A stretch of DNA of 64,000 bases, taken from the NCBI RefSeq assembly GCF_001708935.1, contig NZ_MASI01000002.1, forward strand, positions 372,001 through 436,000, given 5' to 3'. Both the position numbers and the translations under genes were made by a program. The stretch is from Methyloligella halotolerans (lineage in GTDB: Bacteria > Pseudomonadota > Alphaproteobacteria > Rhizobiales > Methyloligellaceae). Position 1 is the stretch's first letter; each line of letters opens with the position of its first letter. Shown here piece by piece: positions 1 through 9,400 of this stretch. A model generated the notes under the pieces. It ran no database searches and was not told where the DNA came from. It saw only the letters and a program-made list of their open reading frames with translations.

Positions 1-556
1 ACCCGAAGCGGGGCTTTTCGGGGACGCCGGCGGCGCGCAGGCAGCGGATGATGTCCCGGAACTGGGCGTCCGAAAGGCCACGCTTCGGAATGGCGTGGAA
101 GAGATTGTTCGCCTGATAAAGAAGCAGCGAGCCCGGCCCGTCGAGCCAGCAATGAAAGATCGTCCAGGGCAGTTCGCTGGAGCCGATACCGCTTTTCATG
201 CGGATGGCGTCATCGTCCCATTCGATCTGGTGCTCCCCGCCGAGCGCCTTGTGCTGGCGATACATCTTCCGGGCGCGGCGCGGCGTGATGACGTAGCCGA
301 TGGCGAACCCGGCCAAGGTCACGACGATGGCCACTAGGAGCGCGCCCGCGATCTGGGGCGGTGTGGTCGGGTTGCCCCAATTCGCCACATAGACGAGGCC
401 GATATAGAGAAGGCCGATGATGACGCCGAACTTCAGGAAGGTCTGCCAGCTCGCCGAGCCCGACCACCAGGCCGCGTGGGCGGCGACCATGTCGTCTTCG
501 GTATATTGAAAGCGCACGGCGTTCTCAGCCTGCTCGGTCTGCAGCGTATCGGTCAT
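1..556 (-). CDS. YcxB-like membrane protein, C-terminus cut by window edge
   Basis: The reading frame is open from an ATG at 554-556 (minus strand) to the left edge, about 185 residues without a stop, so the protein end is missing. A GGGAGGA ribosome site lies just upstream. The N-terminal 40 residues are soluble. Two hydrophobic segments follow, at about residues 42-60 and 69-90, and then a basic stretch (RRARKMYR) and a soluble domain with W-D-D-D and S-S-E-L-P-W-T-I-F features. This is the layout of YcxB-like proteins, which have two membrane helices followed by a PH-like domain. Function is unknown. It is 26 bases downstream of the CoA ester lyase on the same strand and may share its transcript. 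Confidence 0.7.
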   Translation of the reverse strand, partial: MTDTLQTEQAENAVRFQYTEDDMVAAHAAWWSGSASWQTFLKFGVIIGLLYIGLVYVANWGNPTTPPQIAGALLVAIVVTLAGFAIGYVITPRRARKMYRQHKALGGEHQIEWDDDAIRMKSGIGSSELPWTIFHCWLDGPGSLLLYQANNLFHAIPKRGLSDAQFRDIIRCLRAAGVPEKPRFG

Positions 557-582
557 CGGCGAATCCTCCCTCGCCGCGAACC

Positions 583-1472
583 TTACCCCATCGCGGCTTC
601 CATTGCCTCGATCTGCTCGGCGATATCGACGGTGCGTTCCGCCATGGTGAGGTGCAGGCGCTCCACCATCTGGCCTTCGACCACGATCACGCCTTCGTTC
701 TCGTTCTCGGGCTCGCGGAACGCTGCGATGATCTTGCGCGACCATTCCACCTCTTCGGCGGAGGGGGTGAAGATCTCGTTGCAGGGGCCGACCTGGCTCG
801 GATGGATCAGGGTCTTGCCGTCCATGCCTAAGCTGCTGCCGCGCTCGCATTCCTCGCGCAGGCCCTGCTCGTCGTTGAAGTCGTTATAGACGCCGTCGAG
901 GATGTCGAGCTTGTAGGCGCGGGCGGCGACGAGGGTCATGGCGAGCCAGGGGACGACGGCGAAGCGGTCGTAATGGGCATGGGCCCGGGATTCGCGGATC
1001 AGGTCGTTGGTGCCCATGACGAGGCAGCACAGGCGGTTATCCTCGTAGACGGCCGTGGCGGCGATGGTGCGCGCGTCAGGATGGCCATGGGGGTCTCCAT
1101 CATGGCCCAAAGCCGCACTTTCTGGGGCGCGTTGCAGCTCTGGAGGATCTTCGCGGCGGAGATGATGTCGCCGGAATGGATGACCTTTGGCACGAGGATG
1201 GCGTCGGGCGCGGCCTCGCAGGCGGCGTGGAGATCGTCTGTGCCCCACGGGGTCTCCAGGGCGTTCACGCGGATCACGAGCTCGCGGTCGCCATAACCGC
1301 CCTGCTTCACCGCCGCGCAGACCTGTTCGCGGGCGCGGCTCTTGGCGTCCGGGGCAACGGAGTCCTCCAGATCGAAGATCAGGGCGTCGGCGGCGATCGT
1401 CTTCGCCTTCTCGAGCGCGCGCTGGTTTGAGCCGGGCATATAGAGTGCGCTACGGCGCGGACGACCGTGCAT
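583..1472 (-). CDS. CoA ester lyase of the HpcH/HpaI (CitE/malyl-CoA lyase) family, one-base frameshift
   Basis: Members cleave or hydrolyse malyl-CoA or beta-methylmalyl-CoA, or citryl-CoA in the case of CitE. With the mesaconyl-CoA hydratase gene at the right edge, the ethylmalonyl-CoA pathway (acetyl-CoA assimilation) is the natural setting; Mcl1 lyase versus Mcl2 thioesterase cannot be settled. Visible family features are YMPGSNQRALEKA near the N-terminus, LIFDLEDSV (Mg/CoA site), RVNALETPWGTDD, the METP motif with its metal-binding Glu, and GKTLIHPSQ in the C-terminal half. The start ATG at 1470-1472 follows GGAGGAACAAC. The frame breaks at about 1075-1080, after METPMAIL. Restoring one base gives ...ARTIAATAVYEDN and a protein of about 296 residues, the family's normal size. 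Probably a sequence error rather than a pseudogene. Confidence 0.8.
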
Positions 1473-1622
1473 GTTGTTCCTCCATTGCTGTCTGGATCGC
1501 GAAATTCGCGGGTTTGTTGCAGTGCAACATAGCCCGGCTGTGGAAAGGGGCAAGCACGGTGATGGCGCAGTCCACGATCCTTGGGGATACGCGCGGAGAG
1601 AACGCGGCAAAAGGACGAGCGG

Positions 1623-1645
1623 CGGGGAGCCGGTAGCGCTCCCCG
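1623..1645 (+). other. 8-bp hairpin in the mcl/GFA intergenic region
   Basis: CGGGGAGC (1623-1630) pairs perfectly with GCTCCCCG (1638-1645) across a 7-base loop and is followed by TTTCTGC on the plus strand. It lies in the 264-base gap between two divergent genes. It may be a leader hairpin or weak terminator upstream of the GFA gene. The T tract is too short for a confident terminator. Confidence 0.35.
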
Positions 1646-1736
1646 TTTCTGCAACCACGGAGTATATTGAGCGGATTGGGAAGGTGCCGGTCAGGCAGGC
1701 TTCCCGTGAAACGGCCTTTGCCGAAAGGGGCCAGCC

Positions 1737-2150
1737 ATGTCCAAGAAATATACTGCCCAATGCGCCTGTGGCACCGTGACGTTCGGGTTCGACAAGGACC
1801 CCGACTTCGTTGCCGTTTGTCACTGCCTCGACTGCAAGAAGGCCTCTGGCGGTGAGGCGGCGACGTTTTTCGCCGTGCCGGAGGACGATTTCATCCTGAC
1901 CAGCGGCACGCCGGAGGCGGAGCATTACGTCGCCGATTCCGGCAAAAAGCTCGACCGAAACTTCTGCCCGACCTGCGGCGCCCGGCTGTTCACCAGCAAT
2001 CTGGAGAGCTTCCCCGGACTCGTCTTCGTGATGCTGGGCAGCCTCGACCGGCCGGAGCTGATCGAGCCGAAGCTCGAGATGTTTACCAAGCGCCGGCTGA
2101 AATGGGCCGTTCCGCTCGATATGCCCCAGTTCGAGGGCATGCCGAACTAG
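1737..2150 (+). CDS. GFA-family zinc-binding protein (CENP-V/GFA domain)
   Basis: A 137-residue protein that is almost entirely one GFA domain. It shows the Zn-ligand pattern expected for the family: CACG near residues 9-12, CHCLDCKK near 31-38, and CPTCGAR at about residues 80-86. The family is named for glutathione-dependent formaldehyde-activating enzyme, but most members have no proven activity and that function should not be assumed. The ATG at 1737 follows GAAAGGGGCC. It stands alone on the plus strand, with sthA 123 bases downstream and divergent from the CoA ester lyase. Confidence 0.85.
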   Translation: MSKKYTAQCACGTVTFGFDKDPDFVAVCHCLDCKKASGGEAATFFAVPEDDFILTSGTPEAEHYVADSGKKLDRNFCPTCGARLFTSNLESFPGLVFVMLGSLDRPELIEPKLEMFTKRRLKWAVPLDMPQFEGMPN

Positions 2151-2273
2151 GGAGGCTTCGGCTCGCTCAGGCCAGAAATCGCGCTTCCGTCCCGCAAAAC
2201 TGTTGTTTCGCAGTTGCACAATGCTGCAAGCTTTGAGCGAGGGAGGAACGGCGTCTAACCGTTTCGGGGGATT

Positions 2274-3683
2274 ATGGACAAGGTTGATATGCTGGTGATC
2301 GGCAGCGGGCCTGCCGGTCGGCGGGCGGCCGTGCAATCGGCGAAATTCGGCAAATCGGTATTGGTGGTGGACCGGGGCAGGCGCCTCGGCGGCGTCTCGG
2401 TGCATACGGGGACGATCCCTTCGAAGACGTTGCGGGAGACGGTGCTGAACCTGTCCGGCTGGCGGGAGCGCGGCTTCTACGGCCGGGCCTACCGGGTGAA
2501 GCAGGATATCACCGCGGTTGATCTGACCGAGCGGCTGCACAAGACGCTGGACCACGAGGTGGAGGTGCTGGAGCACCAGTTCATGCGGAACATGGTGGCC
2601 TTCGCCCTGGCCGAGGCGCGCTTCGTCGGGCCGAACACCGTGGAGCTGACGACCGATACGGAGGAGATCACCCATGTCGAATTCGACAAATGCGTGATCT
2701 GCGTCGGCACCAAGCCTTACCGGCCTGGCCACGTGCCGTTCGACGGGGAGCGGGTGTTCGACTCCGATGAGATCCTTGAGATCGACCGACTACCGCGCTC
2801 GCTCACGGTGATCGGCGGCGGGGTGATCGGGGTGGAATACGCCACGATCTTCTCCGCCCTCGACGTGCCGGTGACGCTGATCGAAGGGCGCGACACCATC
2901 CTCGACTTCATCGACAAGGAGGTGGTGGCCGATTTCGTCCACCAGATGCGCGACCGCGGCATGGTGGGGCTGGGCGCGGCGGTGAAGGAGATCACCAAGT
3001 CCGACCGCGGGGTGCAGGTGGCGCTGGAAGACGGGCGCAAGGTGAACACCGAATGCCTGCTGTTCGCCGCCGGGCGCTCGGGCAGCGTGGGCAGTCTCAA
3101 TCTCGCTGCGCTGGGGCTGGAGGCCGACAAGCGAGGACGGCTGAAGGTCGATCCCATCACCTTCCAGACGGACGTACCGAATATCTATGCGGCGGGCGAC
3201 ATTATCGGCTTTCCGAGCCTCGCCTCCACCTCCATGGAGCAGGGGCGTCTGGCCGCCTGCCACGCTTTCGGCATGCCGGCCTCGCCGCCGCCGGAAGCCT
3301 TCCCTTACGGCATCTACGCGGTGCCGGAGATCTCGACGGTCGGGCAGTCGGAAGAAGAGGTGCGGGAGAGCGGCGTCGCCTATGAGTGCGGTGTCGCGCG
3401 CTTCCGGGAGACCTCCCGCGGCCACATCATGGGGGTGAACTCAGGCTTCCTGAAGCTGATCTTCGCTCTGGAGACCCGCCGGCTGCTCGGCGCCCATATC
3501 ATCGGCGAGGGCGCCACGGAGCTGATCCATATTGGACAGGCGGTGATCAACCTGCAGGGCACGGTCGATTTCTTCGTGGAGAACACCTTCAACTACCCGA
3601 CCCTGGCCGAAGCCTACAAGGTCGCCGGGCTGGACGCCTGGAACCGCATGGGGCAGCCGGCCGCGGCGCCGGTGGAGGCCTGA
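2274..3683 (+). CDS. sthA: Soluble (Si-specific) NAD(P)+ transhydrogenase
   Basis: This 469-residue flavoprotein transfers hydride between NADPH and NAD+ in the cytoplasm. It has the pyridine nucleotide-disulfide oxidoreductase fold: an FAD motif GSGPAGRRAA (about residues 10-19), a second Rossmann motif GGGVIGVEYA (about 182-191), YAAGDIIG (FAD C-terminal motif), and a dimerisation domain in the last 110 residues. The position that carries the CxxxxC redox disulfide in lipoamide dehydrogenase reads HTGTIPSK, with no cysteine. This is diagnostic of SthA rather than Lpd or glutathione reductase. The gene ends head-to-head with the FMN reductase gene. A 6-bp inverted repeat, TGAGGG(GACA)CCCTCA at 3681-3696, contains both stop codons. 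Confidence 0.93.
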   Translation: MDKVDMLVIGSGPAGRRAAVQSAKFGKSVLVVDRGRRLGGVSVHTGTIPSKTLRETVLNLSGWRERGFYGRAYRVKQDITAVDLTERLHKTLDHEVEVLEHQFMRNMVAFALAEARFVGPNTVELTTDTEEITHVEFDKCVICVGTKPYRPGHVPFDGERVFDSDEILEIDRLPRSLTVIGGGVIGVEYATIFSALDVPVTLIEGRDTILDFIDKEVVADFVHQMRDRGMVGLGAAVKEITKSDRGVQVALEDGRKVNTECLLFAAGRSGSVGSLNLAALGLEADKRGRLKVDPITFQTDVPNIYAAGDIIGFPSLASTSMEQGRLAACHAFGMPASPPPEAFPYGIYAVPEISTVGQSEEEVRESGVAYECGVARFRETSRGHIMGVNSGFLKLIFALETRRLLGAHIIGEGATELIHIGQAVINLQGTVDFFVENTFNYPTLAEAYKVAGLDAWNRMGQPAAAPVEA

Positions 3684-3693
3684 GGGGACACCC

Positions 3694-4281
3694 TCAATAT
3701 GGCAGCGGCGTCTTCTCCCGCTGGGCTTTGGCCGCCTCGGCCCACCAGGCGAGGTCGTCGGCAAATTGGGGGAAGGATTTCTCCAGGGCCCCGCCGCCCT
3801 CGCCTTGGGGCTGGTCGTCTTCATCCAGCGCCTTTCCAATCTGGCCGACCGTGATCGTGGTCGGCACCACGGGCATGCCCATTTCATTGAGCGTCACATG
3901 CCAAGCCATGCTGGCGCGGGCACCGGCGATCCGGCCGGCCGAATAGCTCGCGATTGCGGCGGGCCGGCCGAACCATTCTTCCAGATAGTGATCGGTGAGG
4001 TTCTTCAGGCCCGGCTGCATACCCCAGTTATATTCGCCGGTGACGAAAACGAAGCCGTCGGCGGCGCGGATCTTCTGGGCCAACGTCTCCATGGCCGCGG
4101 GCGCTTCGTCTTCATCGTATTCCTTGTACATGCGGTCGAGCATGGGGAGGTTCACCTCCTTCGCGTCGATCAGCTCCACGTCGTGGCCACGCTCTGTGAA
4201 CTGGCGGACGAGATAGCGGGCGAGCCGGATGCCCATGCGATCGGAACGGTAGGAGCCGTAGAAGACGAGAAGAGAGAGCAT
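3694..4281 (-). CDS. NADPH-dependent FMN reductase family protein
   Basis: A 195-residue flavodoxin-like protein. The phosphate-binding loop GSYRSDRMG is at about residues 9-17. VTGEYNWGMQPGLKN (about 100-114) matches the E-Y-N-x-x-x-P-x-x-L-K-N motif of the family. Such enzymes use NAD(P)H to reduce FMN, quinones, azo dyes or metals; the substrate is not predictable here. No signal peptide or membrane segment is present, so it is probably cytoplasmic. It is monocistronic and convergent with sthA. Confidence 0.87.
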   Translation of the reverse strand: MLSLLVFYGSYRSDRMGIRLARYLVRQFTERGHDVELIDAKEVNLPMLDRMYKEYDEDEAPAAMETLAQKIRAADGFVFVTGEYNWGMQPGLKNLTDHYLEEWFGRPAAIASYSAGRIAGARASMAWHVTLNEMGMPVVPTTITVGQIGKALDEDDQPQGEGGGALEKSFPQFADDLAWWAEAAKAQREKTPLPY

Positions 4282-4437
4282 CGGGGGCCTCGAAGATCAG
4301 ATGTCGCGAACCCACAGTCGCGTGGGCGTGAAATTGTTCCGCTGAGCGATCCGATGGAGCCTCATCATGGAACCTCATGGGCCAGGGCGCGATTTGCCAA
4401 GACGATAGCATGTCTGCTTCCAGCATCCGGAGACACA

Positions 4438-4755
4438 ATGCCCATCCTTGCCCTGATCGCCTGGTTCTTCGCAGGGGCCCTGGCCGTGAACGCCATTCCC
4501 CACCTCGTCTCCGGCTGCATGGGGCGGCCGTTCCAGACACCCTTCGCCCGGCCGTTGGGCGAAGGCGTCTCGTCATCGACGGTGAATGTGCTTTGGGGCT
4601 TCGCCAATCTTATCGTCGCTTGGCTGCTGCTTGCCCGGGTGGGCGCGTTCGACTGGCGCCTGCCGCTGCATATCCTGATCTTCCTGCTGGGCGCGTTGCT
4701 CGTGGCGCTCTACCTCGCCCGGCGCTTCGGCCGTTATAACGGCGGCAATCTCTGA
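4438..4755 (+). CDS. Small integral membrane protein, unknown function
   Basis: A 105-residue hydrophobic protein. Helices are predicted at about residues 2-20, 50-65 and 73-92, and the end is basic (ARRFGRYNGGNL). The ATG at 4438 was chosen because GGAGA lies 6 bases upstream; the open frame continues further left but has no membrane-protein character there and overlaps the reductase gene. The motif HLVSGCMGRPFQTPFARP recurs in small bacterial membrane proteins annotated as hypothetical, but I know no function. It is convergent with the beta-helix gene. Confidence 0.65.
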   Translation: MPILALIAWFFAGALAVNAIPHLVSGCMGRPFQTPFARPLGEGVSSSTVNVLWGFANLIVAWLLLARVGAFDWRLPLHILIFLLGALLVALYLARRFGRYNGGNL

Positions 4756-4797
4756 CGCGGCAGCTCTCGGCCTCCAGCATCGGCGGTGACCGCGAGA

Positions 4798-6278
4798 TCA
4801 CTCCGAATCGACGGAACCCAGGTCTTCGATCGGACCAAGGTCGGCAGGGTTCGATCGCGGCTGTCCATTGCGATCAAAGCGAGCATCGTCTTCGGGAGCG
4901 ACCTTGTCGAGGAAGGGGGCTTCGGGTCCCGGTGCGAACGCATCGGGGTCATGGGTCATCTCGGCAGGAAAATCGGCGAACCAGCCGGGCTCGAAATTGG
5001 AGAGCGCGAACTCGCTGCTGTTGGGCTCCCGCCCGTCCAGCCTGCCGGAGATATAGAGATTGCCGCGATAGCTGTTCTCGGCCGTGGTCTCGTCGACCTC
5101 CATCAAGAGCGCGTCCGGGTTCGCGGTAACGGTCGCTCCGTTCCGGCTGACCCCGATCAGCACGTTGTTAGCGAACAGGTTCCAGGTCGAGCCGTTGACG
5201 AACTGCACGGCGTGGGCCCCCATCGTGATGAAGAGATTGTGCAGGATCTTGTTGTCGCTCGAGCCGAGCCTGGGATTGTCCGTCTCCTGCCAGAAGCTGA
5301 CATTGTGTCGGGTCTGAGGCCCGAAGATATTGTTGCGGATGATGCTGCGGCGGACGCTGGTGAAGTTGGGTCCAGGGCCCAGGCTGTCGTGGAAATAGTT
5401 GTTCTCCACCAGGAAGTAATCGCTGGCGCCCTGGCCGCCCTCTCCCCCGCCGGCAAAGGCGTCGCATCGCGGATCGTCGAAGGCGATGCCGACATCGGCG
5501 CAGGCCGATTGGGGATCGGCGTTGATCTGGAAATCGCTGGAGCTGTTTCCGTAGGTCTCGTTGAAACGCACGAGATTCCAATCGCTGCCGTTGCTCAGGT
5601 AGATGCCGTGGCCGTCCTCTTCGCCCGCGCCATAGGCGACGTTGCCTTCCCAGACATTCCAATCCGATTGGCCGGAGAAAAAGGGATCGCGGCGCTGATC
5701 GTGGCCGATGCAGTTGATCACGGCGATGCCGCGTGAATGATCGCTCGCGGGGTAGTCGGCTCCAACAGCGCGCACACCGTATTTGCCGCCGATCAGCTCG
5801 AAGCCGTCGATGGCGACGTAGCTTGCATTCTCCAGGTTGAAGCAGGTCGCGCGCTCGTCGGGGCAGCAGGTCATAAGCACGCCGATGGAGCCGTCCGCAT
5901 TGCGCTCTCCGGTCAGAACGATGGGTCGATCGTAGGTGCCGCTTTGGCTCTGAGAGAGTTCGAAGCAGCCCGCATAGACGCCAGGCAGAAAGCGGATCTC
6001 GGTGCCGGGGCGGGCGGATTCGATCGCATCGGACGGGTTCGCCGGGGCCCCGCGTGTCGTTCCGTCGCCGCTGCCTCCGGGCTCGCATAGAGGGTCGTCG
6101 AAGGCCGCCAGGCCGGATCGGTGTAGTAGCGGTTGAACTGCTCAGGGAAGTTGAGGAAGACGCCGGACCGGATAACGGCGGGCGCGCGGTCACCTGCCAA
6201 GGCGGGTCCCGTGGCCGCAGCGATAGACGCGGCCAGCCCGGCAAGCAGCATTCGTTGAATTCGACCCTTGAGGCGCAT
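4798..6278 (-). CDS. Secreted right-handed parallel beta-helix protein, one-base frameshift
   Basis: The N-terminus (MRLKGRIQRMLLAGLAAS...) is a clear Sec signal peptide, cleaved after ALA at about residue 28. The next part reads LYASP and then, after a one-base shift near 6079-6083, GGSGDGTTRGAPANPSDA and FLPGVYAG. This is the usual opening of parallel beta-helix proteins (YVSPxGSGDGS...A...PGD...LxxGxY). The remaining roughly 360 residues show short N/D-rich repeats typical of helix coils (NVWEGNVAYG, NLVRFNETYGN, YFLVENNYFHD, SIIRNNIFG, KILHNLFI, NLFANNVLIG). Restored length is about 493 residues. Relatives bind or cleave polysaccharides, but no catalytic set can be assigned. It shares a 203-base AT-richer upstream region with the divergent DUF11 gene, which suggests joint control. 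Confidence 0.72.
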
Positions 6279-6481
6279 GTCCGGCCCTGAAGGTCGCCGC
6301 CACCGAGGGCGGCAGAGAATTTGGATCAGCTATCTAGATCCAGTTGCGACCGGGTTGGAAGCAGAATCGCCAACGCACGCAAAGAGAATATTATTCCAGT
6401 TTGCAACTTTAAGATTCGTCGATAGTTTGCTCGTCGAGCCCGGCTCTGTATCCCGTGGCTGCCTTATGGTGGTTGTGAAGC

Positions 6482-9400
6482 ATGGTCGTGGCTTTCGGTC
6501 CAGCTCTCGGAGCGGGCCGGCTCCCTGATTGCGGATCAGGGCGCGGGCGGAGCGGCAGATTCCGCCTCTCTCTCAACCGTTTCGTTATTCTCATCTCCTG
6601 GGCGCTCTTCTGGCTCCTCGCGTCTCTCGGCGCGCTGGCAGCGCAGGACGGGGGTGGGGCAAGCGGGCTGGCCCCGGGCGATCTCGCAATCTCCGGTTTC
6701 GCCGGCACGAAGCTTTCGTCCCCGAGCCTACCTGCCGGGACAAATCCCATCGACCAGACCGTGATCGACGAGTCCGCAGCCGCGCTGACGGTCTACGACC
6801 TCGGATATCTCGGCGGTCCGCTGAAGGGCCAGTTGGTTTCGCCGCTGGTGAAGTTCGCCGTCCCTGCGAAGGATATCGGCCAGGTCTATTCGCTGATCTT
6901 CGATCCCGGGAAGGATGGGCTTTCGCCCAGCCTCTACGCCGCGGCGACCTCGGCCTACGGTTTGAACATCATAGGCGCCAAGCCCGACGCGAAGGGGCTG
7001 CCCGTCCGTCTCAAGACGGGCGAAGCCGGCGCGAGGTTCATGCCGGGCCAGTTCGGTGGTCTTGACGGCGCAAGTCCCGGCGCCATCTGGAAGATCGACG
7101 GTAGGACAGGGGAAGCGACCCTGCTGGCCGATACGGCCTTCACCGGCATCGCCAATAGCGGCCCGGGGCTCGGCGGGCTCGCGATCGATCCGGCGAGCCG
7201 CAACCTCTACGCCTCGGACTTGGATACCGGCCTAATCCATCGCTTCGGCCTCGACTACAACGCGGCCAATCTCGGCCAGTTCGATCACGGCGTGGCCGGC
7301 CGGCCCGCCAGGGGGCTGAAGCCCCTGGAGGATGACGGCAAGCGCGCCGACATCACCAGTCCGGACTTCAAGGCGGAGGATCCGTCGACCTGGGGCTTCA
7401 CTCCCGAAGCCCGCCGGGTGCGGGGTCTCACCGTCCACGGCGGACGGCTTTATTACTCCGTGGATCAGGGGCCAGAGATCTGGTCCGTCGGCCTCGAGCC
7501 GGACGGCGCCTTCGCCGAGGATGCCCGATCCGAGCTGGAGGTGAAGACGGAGCAGCCCGTGGTGGTGGCCAACATCGCCTTCGACGCCAAGGGCGACATG
7601 ATCCTGGGCCTGCGCCGTCCCCTGAAGGCGTCTTACGACTATACCGCCTTCACCGAACCGGGCTCGGCCAAGCCACTGCTGTTCAAGCTCGAACAGCCCG
7701 ACGATCCAGCGACCCCCGGCATTTGGTCGCCGGAGCCGCAGACTTATAATGTGGGCACCGGCCCGGGCAATGAGGCGGGCGCCGGCGGTGCCGGCCTGCA
7801 ATACGCCTTTACCGAGGACGGCAGCCTCGACACCCAGACCTGCGATGCCAGCATCGTGTTTAGCGTCGAGGGGATCGCCGAAGATGGCAGCGGCCACGGC
7901 GCGCAAGTGAGCTCGACCTCGGCCGTCGAACCCGCCGATGCGCCGGCGACGAGCGCCCTTATCAATTTCAGCCCGAAACAGGACAAGCCCGACCTCATCG
8001 GTCATGTGGGCGACACGCAAGCCTTCCAGATCTGCAAGGGCGAGGCGGGTTATCCGCCCATCGCGGGCGGCAGTCTTGGAGGCTTTCCACCAATCGCCGG
8101 GGGTGGAGGCGGTGGCTTTCCGCCCATCGCCGGCGGCGGTGGATTCCCGCCCGTGGCGGGTGGCGGCGGCACGGGTTTACCTCCAGTCGTCGGCGGAGGC
8201 GGCACGACTGTCCCGGAAACGCCCGGCGGTGGCGGCGGCAAGACGACCGAGGCCACCAATGGGGAGCCCGCTCAGATTGGCGACCTCGCGATTACCAAGC
8301 TCAATACTTCGACCCATTGTGACGAGACCAAAGTCTGCCGCTGGGAGATCCTCGTCGAGAACACCACCGAGAAAGAGGCTCCGGGTCCGATCACCGTGCA
8401 GGACACGCTGTCGGCCGGCAACGCTGCTCTGGCCACTGCCAAGCTCGTCGAAAGCACAGCCGGCTGGACCTGCAGCTCGGCCCCGCCGAATTTCGCCTGC
8501 ACCAGAGCCGAAGGTATTCCGCCCCGGACCAGTATTCAGCTTCAGGTCGGCTTCGAGACCGGCCCGATCGGTGCCGCCGAAGCGGTCAAGAACTGTACCA
8601 CGATCACTCCCCTGCCGGCGGCACCGGGGCCTGCACCCGCGCCGAAACCGGCTGCGCCCGAGCAGAAAGGTGAGCTCGTGCCGTACGGCAATAGTCTGTT
8701 GAAATTCGCAAGCTTCGCCGTGCCACAGCAGACGCCTTTGCCATGGCGCTTCCTCCACCGGGTCGCCGACGGTGATCCGTCGGGCAAGAATCTCTGCGTG
8801 CGATGGGAGAAAGACGGCTTCTCAGTCAATCAGAGGACTGGAGGCGCTGTCTCGTTCCTCGATCTTAAGCAGGTTCCTCGAGGCGGCGAGCCGAGCAGGC
8901 TCACCGGCACCGCCAGCCGGATCACATCCAATGGCCCGCAAAGGGCGGAGATACAAGCGGGGACGATAACCCAGGATAGATTCTCCTTCGTCGTCCGCTG
9001 GCCAAACGACACTCCGCCCGATTTCGAAACCGTGGTGACTTATCAGGGCACGGTCGGGCCGGACGGCAGCGTGACCGGCAAGGCGATCACGGCCGGCGGC
9101 GGCACCACCTCCTTCACGAACGTAGCCCCGCTCAAATGCCTCCTTAGCGAGACCTGCGACGCCTATGGACGGGCCGCGGACGGCGCAATGCAGGAAGCCG
9201 AGCAGCTGAACTGCGCGATTGATCGGGAACCCGCCGGGCGGTGGACACGCGATCAGATGAGTCACGAGAAATGGTGCATGGCGCAACCCGTCAATGCTCC
9301 GATCATCGCCCAGGAAACCAACGCGCGCACCGCCTTGCTGGTGCAGTGCAAGGCAAAGGCGCCCGGCTGCGATGACTATGCCAAGCAGGCCATAGTAGGA

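Noticed and set aside
8051-8241. CRISPR-like array in the repetitive stretch
   Set aside because: The repeats are short, in frame and code for Gly/Pro units; spacing is irregular and no cas gene is present. No CRISPR array was seen anywhere in the window.
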